Shown: in pieces, positions 1 to 11,170 of the stretch
Layout: the number at the start of each line of letters is the position of its first letter
Numbering within the stretch: the first letter of the stretch is position 1
NCBI RefSeq assembly: GCF_036711975.1
Contig: NC_091975.1
Location: 3,598,501-3,662,500 of the forward strand
Reading direction: 5' to 3'
DNA from: Onthophagus taurus
Taxonomy: Eukaryota; Arthropoda; Insecta; Coleoptera; Scarabaeidae
Length of the DNA: 64,000 bases
The notes under the pieces: model-generated
The model's database searches: none
Seen by the model: the letters and a program-made list of their open reading frames with translations, nothing else
What the model was told of the DNA's origin: nothing
Translations under genes and position numbers: made by a program

Positions 1-3000
1 TAGATTAATTTTATAGAGCGATTTTAATGCTAAATAAGCTAAGTCCAGTATGAGGATGTTAAATAGCAGACTCAGAGGAACACAGCTGAAGAGGACTACT
101 ACTTAGAGATCATGAAACGGAAATTATATATGCAAGAGATTGAATATCAAAACATAATTTGAATCGACGAAATCTCTGGAAGAACATCAATGTCAGATTG
201 ACAATAACCTATAATAATAAACCAAGTTATGTAGAAGCTGTAGAAGCTTTAGAGAATTTAAAATGCCATTTAAAAGTCCAGCAGATGAATATATTTTCAA
301 AGATACCGGGAAATCTGAATTAATGGGTTCATTTGGAAATCTAGTTCGATAATGCGAGAGCAAGATACAGATATTGAAGAGAAAATCAATGCGAAGTTGA
401 ATCATACCTCTTTAGGCATCCCAAATAACGATGAAAGAGATTCATCTTAAGCTTCTTGAGTTAATTTAATCTTGTAATGGTGTTTTTGCAGCATGATATC
501 CAGATACAGAGGCGTTATGTACATTTTATTTTCAAAACTATTAAGTTGACCAACCTTTCTTTTAGTGGCAGTGATTAAATGTTGAAAACCGTGTTGAAAG
601 CCGCCGTGAACAAATAATTCTAAAAATCTAACGAATCATACTGATTGTAATCGAAGGGCGTTACAAATTTTGAATACGAAATGGATTCGAGGGTACTCAG
701 GAAGGAAATGATTTCAATTTCACGAGAAGGCGGCTTTAACAATCTCCACGGTAATTTATACTTTTCCAAGTGGTTCAGTTTAAAATTTTTCTTTCTCTTT
801 TAAAACGATGATAACCTTAAAATTCGGGAAGTAAGTAAATCACCCGAGCCGTTAACTGCATTTTGGGGGTTATTCTGGAAACGTGGATGTCAGCTTTGCG
901 CTAAGAGGATTACTCGAAATACTGGACGATGGTCAAAAAAGAGCTAAAATTAATGTTGGAACATACATTTTCCGAACATACGTACTTTATCGAAAACGTA
1001 ATTCGCGCGATTGTAATTTAAAAACGTTGACGCAGATAAATCTCCGTTTAAAGTTCTTGAAAGTTACACTTTATTTGAGGTTAACCGTGTATAACAAACC
1101 GGAACTTTCCGTCTGTCTAGTAAAGTTTCCGTCGGAATAAATTCACGTCAAAGTCAAATACTTAAAATTATTGTTTCCTTTATCGAAATTAATAAAAATG
1201 AAGTTAACAAAAAAAAGAATGGTTGAATTTTCTGCAGTGCAGAGATTTGTCCGAAAAATTTTTCTTGGCACCAAATTCAAACATGAAAATAAAAGTGCCT
1301 TGCGATTGATGGCCACATAGACACCTCTGTGACTCTTCTCTCCACCAAAAAAACATTAAAAACTGTGAAAGGGTTTATTTACGATGAGGCATTTACGATA
1401 GGTACTGTTTAAAGTCATGGTTTTTTTATTTTCTCTCAATTCAGCAATAAAAAACGATGAATACAGAGAATACTCGAACATCTCGTTTCTCTTACGGTTC
1501 GACCGCAAAGTGCACTCAGTGTGCTTTTACGAGCCCCCGAGCACATCACATTGAGGAACCGGCCAAAGAATTTCCTACTGGGACATACCCCTAAAGGGGA
1601 AAATAAATAAAGTAAAATAGAGAATCGTTGGGGAAATCGAAAGGTTGGGTTTTAAAATGAAACTTAAAAGCAACAAGTAAAAAAAAAACATTTCACAAAC
1701 ATTTAACTCAACTCAAACGTTGAATAAAAATAATTTTAATAAAATATAACCAACTCAACTCCGTTCATTCGAGGTTAAAGTTTTCGATGCAGATAACGAC
1801 ATAACGTGTTTAACGTAGTTTCAGTCACGTATTGTACGAGTTCATAAACCGGAAATGACAAAAAAATATATATTTGCCCGAATTTAGACGGGAAGTCGTA
1901 ACTCGTCGTGGAAAGGACGGCTTTTCCGCAGTTCCCGTGACAAGGGCCTCCCCGGAGCACTTTTTTTACGGCCAGAAACTTTTTCTTAGAACCTACACGT
2001 CCTCGGGGACTTGTAAAACGTAACAATGACGGATGTGACAACGGAAAAATTCTGCCGTTTTGCATAGGGAATTCTTTTTTTTTCGATTTCATTCAAAAAT
2101 TATAATTAAAAAATACCTCGAAAATTATACCTTATCAATATGGTACAAATTCCTCGTTTTCTATCCAATCAAGTAGACTGGGAGAACTAATAGACTGAAA
2201 CGGCAAAAAAATGTGGAGAAGAAATGAAGGAAATAGATAAAGTAGTGAGAATTAGGATTTGAGAGTTGAAGTAGTTGGGGGTCAGAATAACAAGGAACAA
2301 GAATTGTATATTAAGTCAATAAGAATGATAAATACTAATATGGGAATAGTAGAAAAACAATCTGTCAAGATGTAATGTTGTATTTGATGCACGGAGGGAT
2401 AAAGAGAACACCTTAGTTATGACTACGATGTGTTTGTAATGTTTCAAACTGGCAGAAGAGATAAGGTCAGCGTAAATGATTTAGGAATGACAAGATGTGA
2501 TAAGGAAATATGATTGGATGATGTCCCTCCTCATCATGAGAAGAAGATGGAAGATGTCTTTATCATGAGGAAGACATGGTCGGTTTGTGGCCAATTACTG
2601 TTACAGGAACCTTTCTTTTATCCGTTCGTACCACGTCTCACTTAAGTCTTTTGATCTTTACAAATCCTCTCATCAAATTTCGTTCACCACACATCTCATT
2701 TTGCAATTGCCTGTTTGCTTAGACCAACTTCAAATATACAAAAAAATGCAAAATTATGTTCAACAGTAAACTTGGCTCTACATTATTCTTAGTTGAAATT
2801 AATTTCAATTACTGCGTTATTAACAAAACAATGAGTCTCCATCGAATTACTCCACAAATGAATGGGTTAATTAAAGTGCTCCAAAAAGTTTTAAACATAT
2901 CGAACTAAACGTATTGGTAAGAATACCTCGCACAACTCGAGTCCTCTCGAGTATCGTAACGAGCTTAATATAAATTAAGAAACCAATCCATCGCAGAATA

Positions 3001-4931
3001 CGCATCCAAGTTTGTGACAACTTTTCCAAATGACAGCTTTTTGAGAAACGTCAAATTTTAAGAAATGTCCAAAATTAATGTTTACACAGAATTATTAAAA
3101 ATACACAAAACAATAAAGGATTTCTTTGTCTTTTCCGCAAGGCCCAAAAAATGTAAAGCAAAACCTCATTATTATCCAACGTAACCTAAAAATTAACAAA
3201 ACAAAAAATGTCAAACAAAAAATGACTATAATTTTTTTACCTCCTCGATATTATTACGTAATAACGCAAACGTAACACATTAATACAATAAAAAAACTTA
3301 CATAAAACGAAAGACTCTCTCTATTACCTTCCTGTTTCAAGTTACTTAAAGAACTCGGTGGAACAACAACAACAACAGCACCAAACAGCGGGCGTTTTCT
3401 CGTTTCGTGGGGCTTTTGCGGTCACGTGTGGTCTTCGCGACGCCGCTACCACCACCGTTCGCATCCGGTTTCGTTCGCGCGTCCGGAACGTCTGAATAAG
3501 GTTGCTGGAAAACCCCATCGGTGCTGAAAACGGAAGACGACGCCCTCTGTACGCGCATGACACGTCCTGAAGTTGATTCCACCCTGTTTTAAGAGGTAAA
3601 AAAATAAGTATCTAAGGATATTGTTACAAGAAGTTGTAACAAGTTGTAAGTTGTAGGGGGATTTGATTGATGGAGTGACCTTTACTCAAGTTATACTTTT
3701 AGGATCTTGACTCAAATACAAAGTGATTTAAGTACCTAAATAAGGGGGTTGAAATGTTTTAATTAATATAGAATCGGTGATACATATCCTTTTTTGACCT
3801 AGTTTGAAATACAATGCGATCAAAGACAACGCGCCTCTAAAGGGTAGTAAACCATGAGATCCACCGATGGCACTCCATTTATCGATTTAGGCCGTTTTCC
3901 TCTCCATTTGGTTCTGAAATCATCCAAAGACAATTCCCTTGAAAGGGGAGAATCTCTTTCATCATTGGGTGGATTTCACAATGACTATAGAAAGATATCA
4001 AACGATTTCTTTTAGGAAATGATAATCAATTTCCATATACAGACACTTTCCTGATCAACTTGGCGAGAAAGCAATATTCTTGTAAATAGTTGGACGCTGC
4101 CCAAAAAGTTGCGGTTTTGAAAAGATAAAACACATTTTCGTTATAAACATCTTTATTTTAATCCATTTATATTGTATAAACTAAAAAATATATATTTAAT
4201 TTATTTTTTATGTTTATATCTCTACGGATTTGTAATTGTCCCCATATAACCTAAAAATATATAAATAAATATAATATAAATATATAAAAAAACCCATAGA
4301 AATATTATTAACTAAAAATAACTTATTTAACTAACGATAATACCTTATTTTCTTCTTTAAAACCTCAATCGTTTAAATCAAGACATAAAAATATCAACAA
4401 ATACACCAAATTGCACAATATAAGCAGCGACATTCTTTCTTCGCTTTATTTCTTTGAAATTCGCCCCAAAAATGAACCCGACCCAATAAATCAACTATTC
4501 AAATCGAAATTTGACGTTCAACTTGAAATAAATAAAATAATTAAGTTACCTAGACACTAATTTTAATTAATAATAATAAATTTCAAATAATTTACCGCCA
4601 CGTTTTGGTATACAACCTCGTTACAAGCGATCGTTAAGAGATGGCGCTTGAAAAGTTGACTAAACTAAATGCTGACGCTCTCCGCCGTGTATTTGTTGTT
4701 GTGCGAAAAACGCTAAAAAGACGGAAAACCGTTAATCCGGTGCCCCAAATACGTGAGTATCATCGAAAATCGCGAAATCATTTCGAAAATATCGATCGAA
4801 ATGGCCACGTCCCGGTACCATTTCCGTTTACGCGAACAGGAACAGGAAACCTCTCCAAGATTTCAAGATGGAGATGTTCCTGTTATTGAGACGTTTTAAA
4901 ATATATAAAATGATCCCGTTCTTTTTAGAAT
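1..4931. other. Gene-poor 5' stretch
   Basis: No convincing conserved gene is visible in this 4.9 kb. Positions 215-375 on the + strand read, through several stops, like a decayed transposase tail (about PSYVEAVEALENLK), possibly pogo/Tigger-like, but this is weak. A GC-rich island lies at 3340-3600 and is listed separately. The last 300 bases (about 4620-4931) are probably promoter and 5' UTR of the GABP-beta gene. They carry an upstream ATG at 4641 opening an 82-codon frame that overlaps nothing conserved. The rest is AT-rich sequence without visible structure. Confidence 0.5.
3342..3595 (-). other. GC-rich exon-like island
   Basis: About 250 bases are much richer in G+C than the surroundings. 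On the minus strand a pyrimidine-rich tract followed by AACAG near 3586 looks like a splice acceptor. It opens a frame of about 78 codons, Ser/Arg/Thr-rich, ending in a run of leucines and a stop near 3346. A second overlapping minus-strand frame is also open. I do not recognise a protein family. It could be a terminal exon of an unassembled gene, a 5' UTR/promoter island or chance. It contains a CACGTG E-box around 3424-3429. Confidence 0.25.
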
Positions 4932-6849
4932 ATGATAAAAATCACCGATGGAGACAGCAATTTTTTATTATCTGAAGGTATCGCGTTAGAAGATACCGAT
5001 ATCTTACCGGTAAGTAATGAATTAAAAATAAAAATCGTTTTTTAGGTTATGTTGTTGTCATAACCTCAAAATTTTTTGTTTGTTATTATTTTAAAGATTG
5101 AATTCGCCCCAAGAGGATTAATTACCGCAACTTCCGTAAATGAATTAGGTAAACAGTTATTAAAAGCCTCTGGAGATGGAGATCTTGAACAAATTCAAAT
5201 GCTTATGTCGAAAGGCGCACCATTCACAGCCGATTGGGTACTTTTATAGAAATTATTGATCAAAATACATAATAAAATCTTTATTTATAAAGTTAGGAAC
5301 AAGCCCTTTACATTTAGCAGCACAAAACAATCACCTTGAAGTATGTGAAGTTCTTTTAAAAGCAGGAATTTCTAGAGATGCTCGCACCAAAGTCGATCGA
5401 ACTCCTTTACACATCGCAGCATATGAGGGCCATATAGACATCGTTGATTGTCTCTTAAAAAGTGGCGCAGATTGTGATAGTCGTGATATGGTAAATTAAA
5501 AAAGATTTTTAAATTAAATCTTTAATTTTCAAATTTATAGCTTCAAAACACCCCATTACATTGGGCAGCACAAAACGGTCATGCCGAAATAGCTGCTATG
5601 TTAATTAGATACGGAGCATCAACCAATTTAACTAATAAATTTGAATTAACACCTATAGATTTAGCTGGACAAATTAATCGGCAAGATATCGTCAATATAA
5701 TTCAAATTGCAATTCGTGATCCATTAATAGCTACTCAACATTTACAATTAGAAATGACCGATAGTAATGAAACTGTTGATTTAACAGGGCAAGATATCGA
5801 AATACCAATTCGTAAGTTATTAATAAAGTCCCTAGATTATCAAAGTATCGCGGTTCTTGAAGCCTGTGTATTCGAAATATTTGAGCCAAAATGGCGATTT
5901 GACAGCTTGTCAGTGCATGTTACCGATTATTTACAAAAATAATGCCGTCTTGTTGCCTTTAGAGTTGCAAAAATAGTAGTAAGAAGGACTTTCAACTCTT
6001 CAGAGTGTTACGAGAAAAAAAAGAAACGAAATTTGGCGTAATTTTATTAACAGAACGACATGGTTTTAAGTTTCCCGCTTGATTTTTCGGGCCAAAATGG
6101 CGGCAAGCCGCCGATAATCTAGGGACTTTAATTTTAGAATAGCGCCATCTTTTGGATGAATTATTTATGAATTGTATTTGACAATGTCAATGTTTAAACA
6201 AGATCAATTTTTAGCTGAAACTGTATTATTAGAAGAAGTGGATAGTGAAAATTCACTAGATCCTGAAATAAAATTACCTGAAGAAGCTACACCAATCAAT
6301 CAAGATCCTCTAACAGAATCAATGAAGTATCTTCAAGAACATGGTATAACCATGCTCCCAAACGATGATACAAACATTTTATCGGCTGTAATGGAAACGG
6401 GGCACTCGGTAGTATTAACGGATGTGGGTAAACAAGTTTTAAATTCAATAAAAGAAGAGCCTCCGGTTATAATAACAAAAAAGCAACAAGAAAAACCAAC
6501 GAAAGAAAACTCGTTAACTCCGATTAAAGTGAAAAAAGTGATTACGATAACTCCCGCTGAATTTTTAGCGATGACAAACACCGGACAATTAAATAATGTA
6601 TCAAAACAAACAAATTTGGTTCAAATATCAAAAAATAATAATGTGAAAAGGGTGGTTATGAAGAAGAGTAAAGTGTTTCCCATGAATTCGTTAGGAAAAG
6701 TTGATTCCGGATCGGATTTGGAACGTGTTAAGAAACAATTAGCGGATGCTTTAAGAACGATTGAAATGTACAAAGTGAAATTGAGAAAAAAGGAAGCGGA
6801 AGTTGAGAATTATAAGATGCAATTAAAATTGATTTTGGATTCGCAGTAA
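4932..6849 (+). CDS. GABPB1: GA-binding protein subunit beta (ankyrin repeat transcription cofactor)
   Basis: The five-exon model is 4932-5009, 5097-5237, 5293-5490, 5541-5811 and 6203-6849, giving about 444 residues. All junctions are GT/AG and keep phase. After a short acidic N-terminus come four ankyrin repeats (roughly residues 40-171). They include the [14 protein letters not shown]-like block and the KVDRTPLH block typical of GABP-beta. Then follows a divergent activation region and a C-terminal coiled coil (about residues 402-443, Lys/Glu-rich heptads). Family knowledge: it pairs with the Ets factor GABP-alpha through the ankyrin repeats and dimerises through the C-terminal zipper to activate nuclear genes for mitochondrial function. 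A MITE sits in intron 4. A polyadenylation signal AATAAA lies at 6955-6960. The exon 4/5 junction gives a His codon and is the least certain part. Confidence 0.88.
5825..6129. mobile_element. MITE in GABPB intron 4
   Basis: A 305-base segment is bounded by perfect 17-base terminal inverted repeats: AAAGTCCCTAGATTATC at 5825-5841 and its reverse complement at 6113-6129. The interior has no coding capacity for a transposase. If the repeats are taken one base shorter, TA dinucleotides flank both ends, which would fit a Tc1/mariner-type target. With the full repeats a 3-base AAT flank is possible instead. It occupies most of the 391-base intron 5812-6202, between a consensus GTAAGT donor and the acceptor. 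Confidence 0.75.
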
Positions 6850-7570
6850 TGTTTAGGTTATGTTATAAAGAGAATTAATTTTTTATTTTGGAATGATGAT
6901 ATTTATTTGTTATTAGAATGAAGTTGTTTATTTTTGTATAAAGTGCCTCAAAAGAATAAATAAATTTGTTATCTTTATATAAATTAATGTTTTTTTTTTT
7001 CGTTTACAAGAAAAATAGTATATTATAGGAGTATATAATGAGGGCATAATTAACCTGAAAGAATAATAGCTATATTATATGAGTAGAATACTATACTTTC
7101 TCCATGACGACTGTTGAAATTGATTCCATGTACATATTTATGTTTATAACTTTTGAATAAAGTTTAAACGTCAATGTGACAAATTCAATGTCACCAACTT
7201 CCCAATTTGTCAATTTTATGAAACGTCATAAAATTTATACTTGAAAGTTATAAAAGTATAAATTCTAGTATGCATTTGCACTATCCCACATAAAATGCAA
7301 CATAGCTTAATAGTACAGGCATTGGGTAGTTTTGCAAAGGAAAAGTTTTGCTTGAAAAAGGTGACATCCTTGTGTTCAATAAAAATATACAACATCTAAC
7401 TCGCATCGCGCGATATCGCGTGTCTGGCAATTCACTATATGTTTAAAATCTTCAAGGCTAAAGACATTTTTCATCGCATTACAACATATCGCAAAAAAAC
7501 CTTGTAAATCCCCATCAACAACCTATAAATACCAAATTCTTGATTCCATTCGTGTTTAACACTTTACGAA
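6850..7570. other. Intergenic region between GABPB and the small secreted peptide gene
   Basis: This holds the GABPB 3' UTR and poly(A) signal, then AT-rich sequence with a cluster of TGTCA/TGACA words at about 7170-7230. At about 7262-7400 lies a partial copy of the dispersed fold-back repeat family, listed separately. The final 150 bases are probably the promoter of the small secreted protein. Confidence 0.5.
7262..7400. repeat. Fold-back repeat family, partial copy 1
   Basis: The segment around CATAAAATGCAACATAGC through GCAAAGGAAAAGTTTTG and on to TTCAATAAAAATATACAAC matches 62500-62620 on the same strand and about 37700-37790 on the opposite strand. It is an incomplete member of the dispersed family described at 62455-62890. 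Confidence 0.6.
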
Positions 7571-7882
7571 ATGAAGATTATTACGTGTTTAGTTATTTTT
7601 TTAACTCTCTTTGTCTTTATATCGACAAATGGTAAGATTTTTAATGCAAATTAATTTGGTTCTAAAATTTTTCTTTAAGATACTTGTGAATGCGGAGGTT
7701 TAAATGAACATTATGGTTCCGGAACTGTATGTGACAACGTCTGTTCTAATTTAAACAAGGGATGTCCTATTCAAACGTTTGCCCCGGTTAAAAGATGTTT
7801 CTGTAACGAAGGATTTGCAAGAGATGAATGGGGAATTTGTGTTCGTATTGATGAATGTGGAAAAAAGAAGATTAAACATTAA
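7571..7882 (+). CDS. Small secreted cysteine-rich peptide, TIL-like protease inhibitor
   Basis: Two exons, 7571-7631 and 7680-7882, encode 87 residues. Exon 1 is almost exactly a signal peptide (MKIITCLVIFLTLFVFISTN). The mature part has nine cysteines arranged as CEC, CDNVC, GCP, RCFC, GIC and DEC. This follows the trypsin-inhibitor-like (TIL) spacing, including the FCNEGFARD-like motif near the end. The positions expected for TIL cysteines 2 and 6, which bond to each other in the family, are both absent. One extra Cys precedes the first conserved one. Known members are secreted serine protease inhibitors of haemolymph or saliva. The inhibitory target cannot be read from sequence. An AATAAA lies near 7918. 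Confidence 0.75.
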
Positions 7883-7951
7883 AATTAATACAATCTTTAT
7901 TCGAAAGATTCAATTGTTAATAAATATAAAATTATGAATTTTATTTTTTTA

Positions 7952-10714
7952 TTATAATTTATGTTTGAATAATTCATCTAAAATTTTCTCGGCGGTTTTT
8001 TCTCCAGATTCAAAAGCGCCGTGTGTTGTTGAAAATTGATTTTCGTGCGTTGCCTCACCCGCGAAATAGATTTTTGGTGTCCCATTTACTTCTAATGGAT
8101 GTGAAATTAGTTCCGATTTAACACCCCAAAGATCACAAAGGGGCGTTGTGTGACTATAACCGCCTTTTATGTACGGATTTGAAGTCCAAGTAGTTCTAAA
8201 CGTTTTTTCCGGATATGGAATATCATCTTTTTTAAGAAATCTTTTTAATAAATCGACGCATTCTTTTCCAACGATTTCCTCGTCGATTTCTTCCATTTTT
8301 TCGACTCCTTCTCCTCCAATCCAACCGAGTAAAACGTTTTTTTGAAATGAAACGTTATCAAAACCGGTGATGGATTTTAACCAAGTTTTCTCGGGGGGGA
8401 AATCAGTGTTTTTCCGCCAAATTAATTGGAAACCATCAACGTCCCACCAACGCTTTTTAAAAATCAAAAAGATTTTTCCTATTCCGTGAAAACCGTAAGC
8501 ATTGAAAGCTTTTTCAAAATTTTTTGGTAAGCTAGGTTCAAATTTGATTAAATTTTGCTTCAAAAATCCGATAGATGGCGTTAAAACAATTTTATCGCTT
8601 ATTATAGTCCTGTCAAATTGACATTTGGTAACAATTTGGTTTTTATTGTAGTTTATTTCAATGACGGGGTGTAAAAGTTTAATTTTTTCTTTTGGTATAT
8701 TTTGAATCAATAAATTTATTAATGATTTATAACCATTTTTAATATTAATATGTTTTTGATTACTTACATATCTTCCCCAATCTTTTGCGGAAACTTGGTT
8801 TAAATGTAAACAAGAATTATCGATTATTTGGAACCGAATGTGCCAATCGAACAGTTCTAACGCTAAATCTTTCGATTGATCGTTCTCGATGTAATTATAA
8901 AAACGTTCAACAAGAAAATCTTGAACTGATTTCGGATAAAAATCGTTTTTGTTTACAAATTTTTCGCAATCCTCGAGGATTTCCCCAACGATAAAATCGA
9001 TTTTTTTCACAAAGAACTCGTCGAAAATGAACCCATCATCTCGAACGTAAATTCCTAATCCTTCTTGGGAAAGTTCCTGGGAAATCAAATCGTTTTCTTT
9101 TGCTAATTTATATAAGTAATTATTTGTGTCGTGTAACCATTGTGCGCCCAATTCAATAAAACTTTCATTTAATTCCAATGTATTTATCCTCCCACCGATT
9201 ACATCAGTAGCTTCGAGTATTACAAAATCATCAAAACCGGAATTAATAAACGTTTTAGCCGCCCCTAATCCCCCCATTCCAGCTCCAACAATAACCACTT
9301 TAGTTTCTATTATTTCATTTTCTTTATAAAAATTAATAATCCGATCAGCTTCTCGGTACCCACTTTCTAAAGCTCCATGAACTGTTGAGTAAAAGTTGGG
9401 ATGTGTTGCTTCCCCTCCAAATAAAATAACAGGTTTCTTCGAATCGTTTTCAACAGGAAGTGATAATTCATAAGCTGAGGTGTTATTTAAATCAGATTTT
9501 GTACTTCGGAAAGAATATGAACCTCTAAAATGGGAATTAGAACCCCATTTAGACCACATAACCTCAATTGGAGTTGGAATGTCAAATCCTGTTTTGCTTA
9601 AAAATGTATTTAAAACGAATAAACACCCATTGATCATTTCATTTTTGCTTAATGTTTCAATTCTTTCAGCTTTCTCACCTACACACCACCCCATTAATGT
9701 ACTAGGGTCACTATCGATGATGTAAAAACCAAAAATTGAATCAATCCAATCATAGTCAACACTGAACTTCTCATCCCAAATAAAACTGAACCCCGGACAA
9801 TTTTCTGGCCACCATTTTCGGGAAAATTTCAAAAAGATTTTATTAACTACTCCAAAACCTAAACTTTCAATCGCAATTTGTTTATTTATCGGTAATTTTG
9901 GATTAAACATTTTATGATGATCATTTTTTAAAACACCCAAAGAAGTTGTTACAATTACATGATCTGCATAAAAGCTTTTTCCATTTGTACATGTGATTAC
10001 AATGTTTTTTTTCGTCCAATTAATTTCTTCAACATGGTGATTAAATTTTACCTTATCTAAAATCGGAATTGCTTTTTTCTCATCGTTCATCATCAATAGA
10101 TCGAAAATTAATTTGTATCCGTAATGTTTCCAATGTAAAAGTGGATTTCCTCCACACAATTCATAATGGGTTAATCCGGACGCGGAAATTTCATCCCAAT
10201 TTTTACCTCCGTCGTAACATAATGTTAAACCTTTAAAAAAATTAATCATTTTTTCACTAATTTTTGAATCATTATGGGATAATTTTTCATTCTTAATATA
10301 TTCATGATAACTTTTTAAGAAATACTCCTCAAAAGATCCGGTTTCTTTTTTCATTTCATCATCATTGTAACTTATTTCATAAAAAATTTCCATTAAACGG
10401 TCTGTTAAAGACTTATCAATTATTTCTCCTGTTGTTGTATAAAAAATTAAATCAGTATAAGTATTTTTTGAACCTTCTAAAACATTCAAGTCTTTAACCA
10501 TGTCATAAACGATGTTTTTATCTTCTCCATGACACCATTGTGCGCCTAATTCAATGGTTTTACCTCCAAATTGGACCGTATTTATTCTACCTCCAACACG
10601 ATCCTCACCTTCTAATATTACCGTATTTAAATATCCATTTTGAATTAGTTTTTTTGCAGCTGATATTCCAGATATTCCGGCACCTATTATCACTATTTTG
10701 GGTTGTTTTAACAT
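7952..10714 (-). CDS. Tandem double-domain flavin amine oxidase (polyamine oxidase-like)
   Basis: One uninterrupted 920-codon frame starts at ATG 10714. It contains two complete FAD-dependent amine oxidase domains, residues about 1-462 and 470-920, joined by only a few residues. Each has its own Rossmann dinucleotide motif (VIIGAGISGISAA and VVIVGAGMGGLGAA), GGRINT motif, conserved Lys in a KIFL context, and C-terminal GGEATH or AGEATH FAD motif. Single-domain relatives are spermine and N1-acetylpolyamine oxidases of 470-550 residues, which oxidise polyamines and release hydrogen peroxide. The C-terminus ends HKL, only a weak resemblance to a peroxisomal PTS1. The absence of introns beside intron-bearing neighbours suggests a retrogene or duplicated retrogene. 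Both domains retain the visible cofactor residues. Substrate is unknown. Confidence 0.9.
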   Translation of the reverse strand: MLKQPKIVIIGAGISGISAAKKLIQNGYLNTVILEGEDRVGGRINTVQFGGKTIELGAQWCHGEDKNIVYDMVKDLNVLEGSKNTYTDLIFYTTTGEIIDKSLTDRLMEIFYEISYNDDEMKKETGSFEEYFLKSYHEYIKNEKLSHNDSKISEKMINFFKGLTLCYDGGKNWDEISASGLTHYELCGGNPLLHWKHYGYKLIFDLLMMNDEKKAIPILDKVKFNHHVEEINWTKKNIVITCTNGKSFYADHVIVTTSLGVLKNDHHKMFNPKLPINKQIAIESLGFGVVNKIFLKFSRKWWPENCPGFSFIWDEKFSVDYDWIDSIFGFYIIDSDPSTLMGWCVGEKAERIETLSKNEMINGCLFVLNTFLSKTGFDIPTPIEVMWSKWGSNSHFRGSYSFRSTKSDLNNTSAYELSLPVENDSKKPVILFGGEATHPNFYSTVHGALESGYREADRIINFYKENEIIETKVVIVGAGMGGLGAAKTFINSGFDDFVILEATDVIGGRINTLELNESFIELGAQWLHDTNNYLYKLAKENDLISQELSQEGLGIYVRDDGFIFDEFFVKKIDFIVGEILEDCEKFVNKNDFYPKSVQDFLVERFYNYIENDQSKDLALELFDWHIRFQIIDNSCLHLNQVSAKDWGRYVSNQKHINIKNGYKSLINLLIQNIPKEKIKLLHPVIEINYNKNQIVTKCQFDRTIISDKIVLTPSIGFLKQNLIKFEPSLPKNFEKAFNAYGFHGIGKIFLIFKKRWWDVDGFQLIWRKNTDFPPEKTWLKSITGFDNVSFQKNVLLGWIGGEGVEKMEEIDEEIVGKECVDLLKRFLKKDDIPYPEKTFRTTWTSNPYIKGGYSHTTPLCDLWGVKSELISHPLEVNGTPKIYFAGEATHENQFSTTHGAFESGEKTAEKILDELFKHKL

Positions 10715-11170
10715 TGTAAGATTTTCTTTTCTGATAAGATAAAAATCTAAAATTTAATAAAATAATCATAGGAATTATTGATATAAAGATTAAAGAGAAA
10801 GTTAGGTTATAAATTTGACATAATTTTGACGCATTCACGAATTTGAATTAACAAATATTTTTATTTTATTAAATTACTTTTTAAAATAAATTATTTATAT
10901 TTATAATTAAATTTCCTTAAAAACACACAATTATAACAAAGAAAATGAATAAATTATATTATTTTTTTTCTAAAGATGATTTAATTTGTATCTAATATCA
11001 CTACATTGTGTCAAAAAAAAACAATTTTGACAGTTGTCGTTTTGGTGGTAGCCGCCTCCCGATAGTGAACGATAAGAACGATCAATTTAACGTTTAACAG
11101 GAAAATAATAAACTTAAAAAAGCGTTAAATTAAAACTCGGTACCCTATTTCATAAATAAACTATATAAAA
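10715..11170. other. Divergent promoter region, amine oxidase / SNX3
   Basis: The 456 bases lie between two genes reading away from each other. The sequence is AT-rich except for a GC-richer patch at about 11030-11100, likely the SNX3 promoter and 5' UTR. No specific regulatory element is clear. Confidence 0.45.

Noticed and set aside
883-1140. 85-codon + strand frame
   Set aside because: It matches no known family and lacks gene context.
4641-4889. 82-codon + strand frame before GABPB
   Set aside because: It lies in the presumed 5' leader, has no family resemblance, and ends before the supported start. At most it is an upstream ORF.
8572-8583. GATAGATGGCG word inside the amine oxidase gene
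   Set aside because: It lies in coding sequence in frame with a conserved block, so it is probably coincidence and not a copy of the intronic element.
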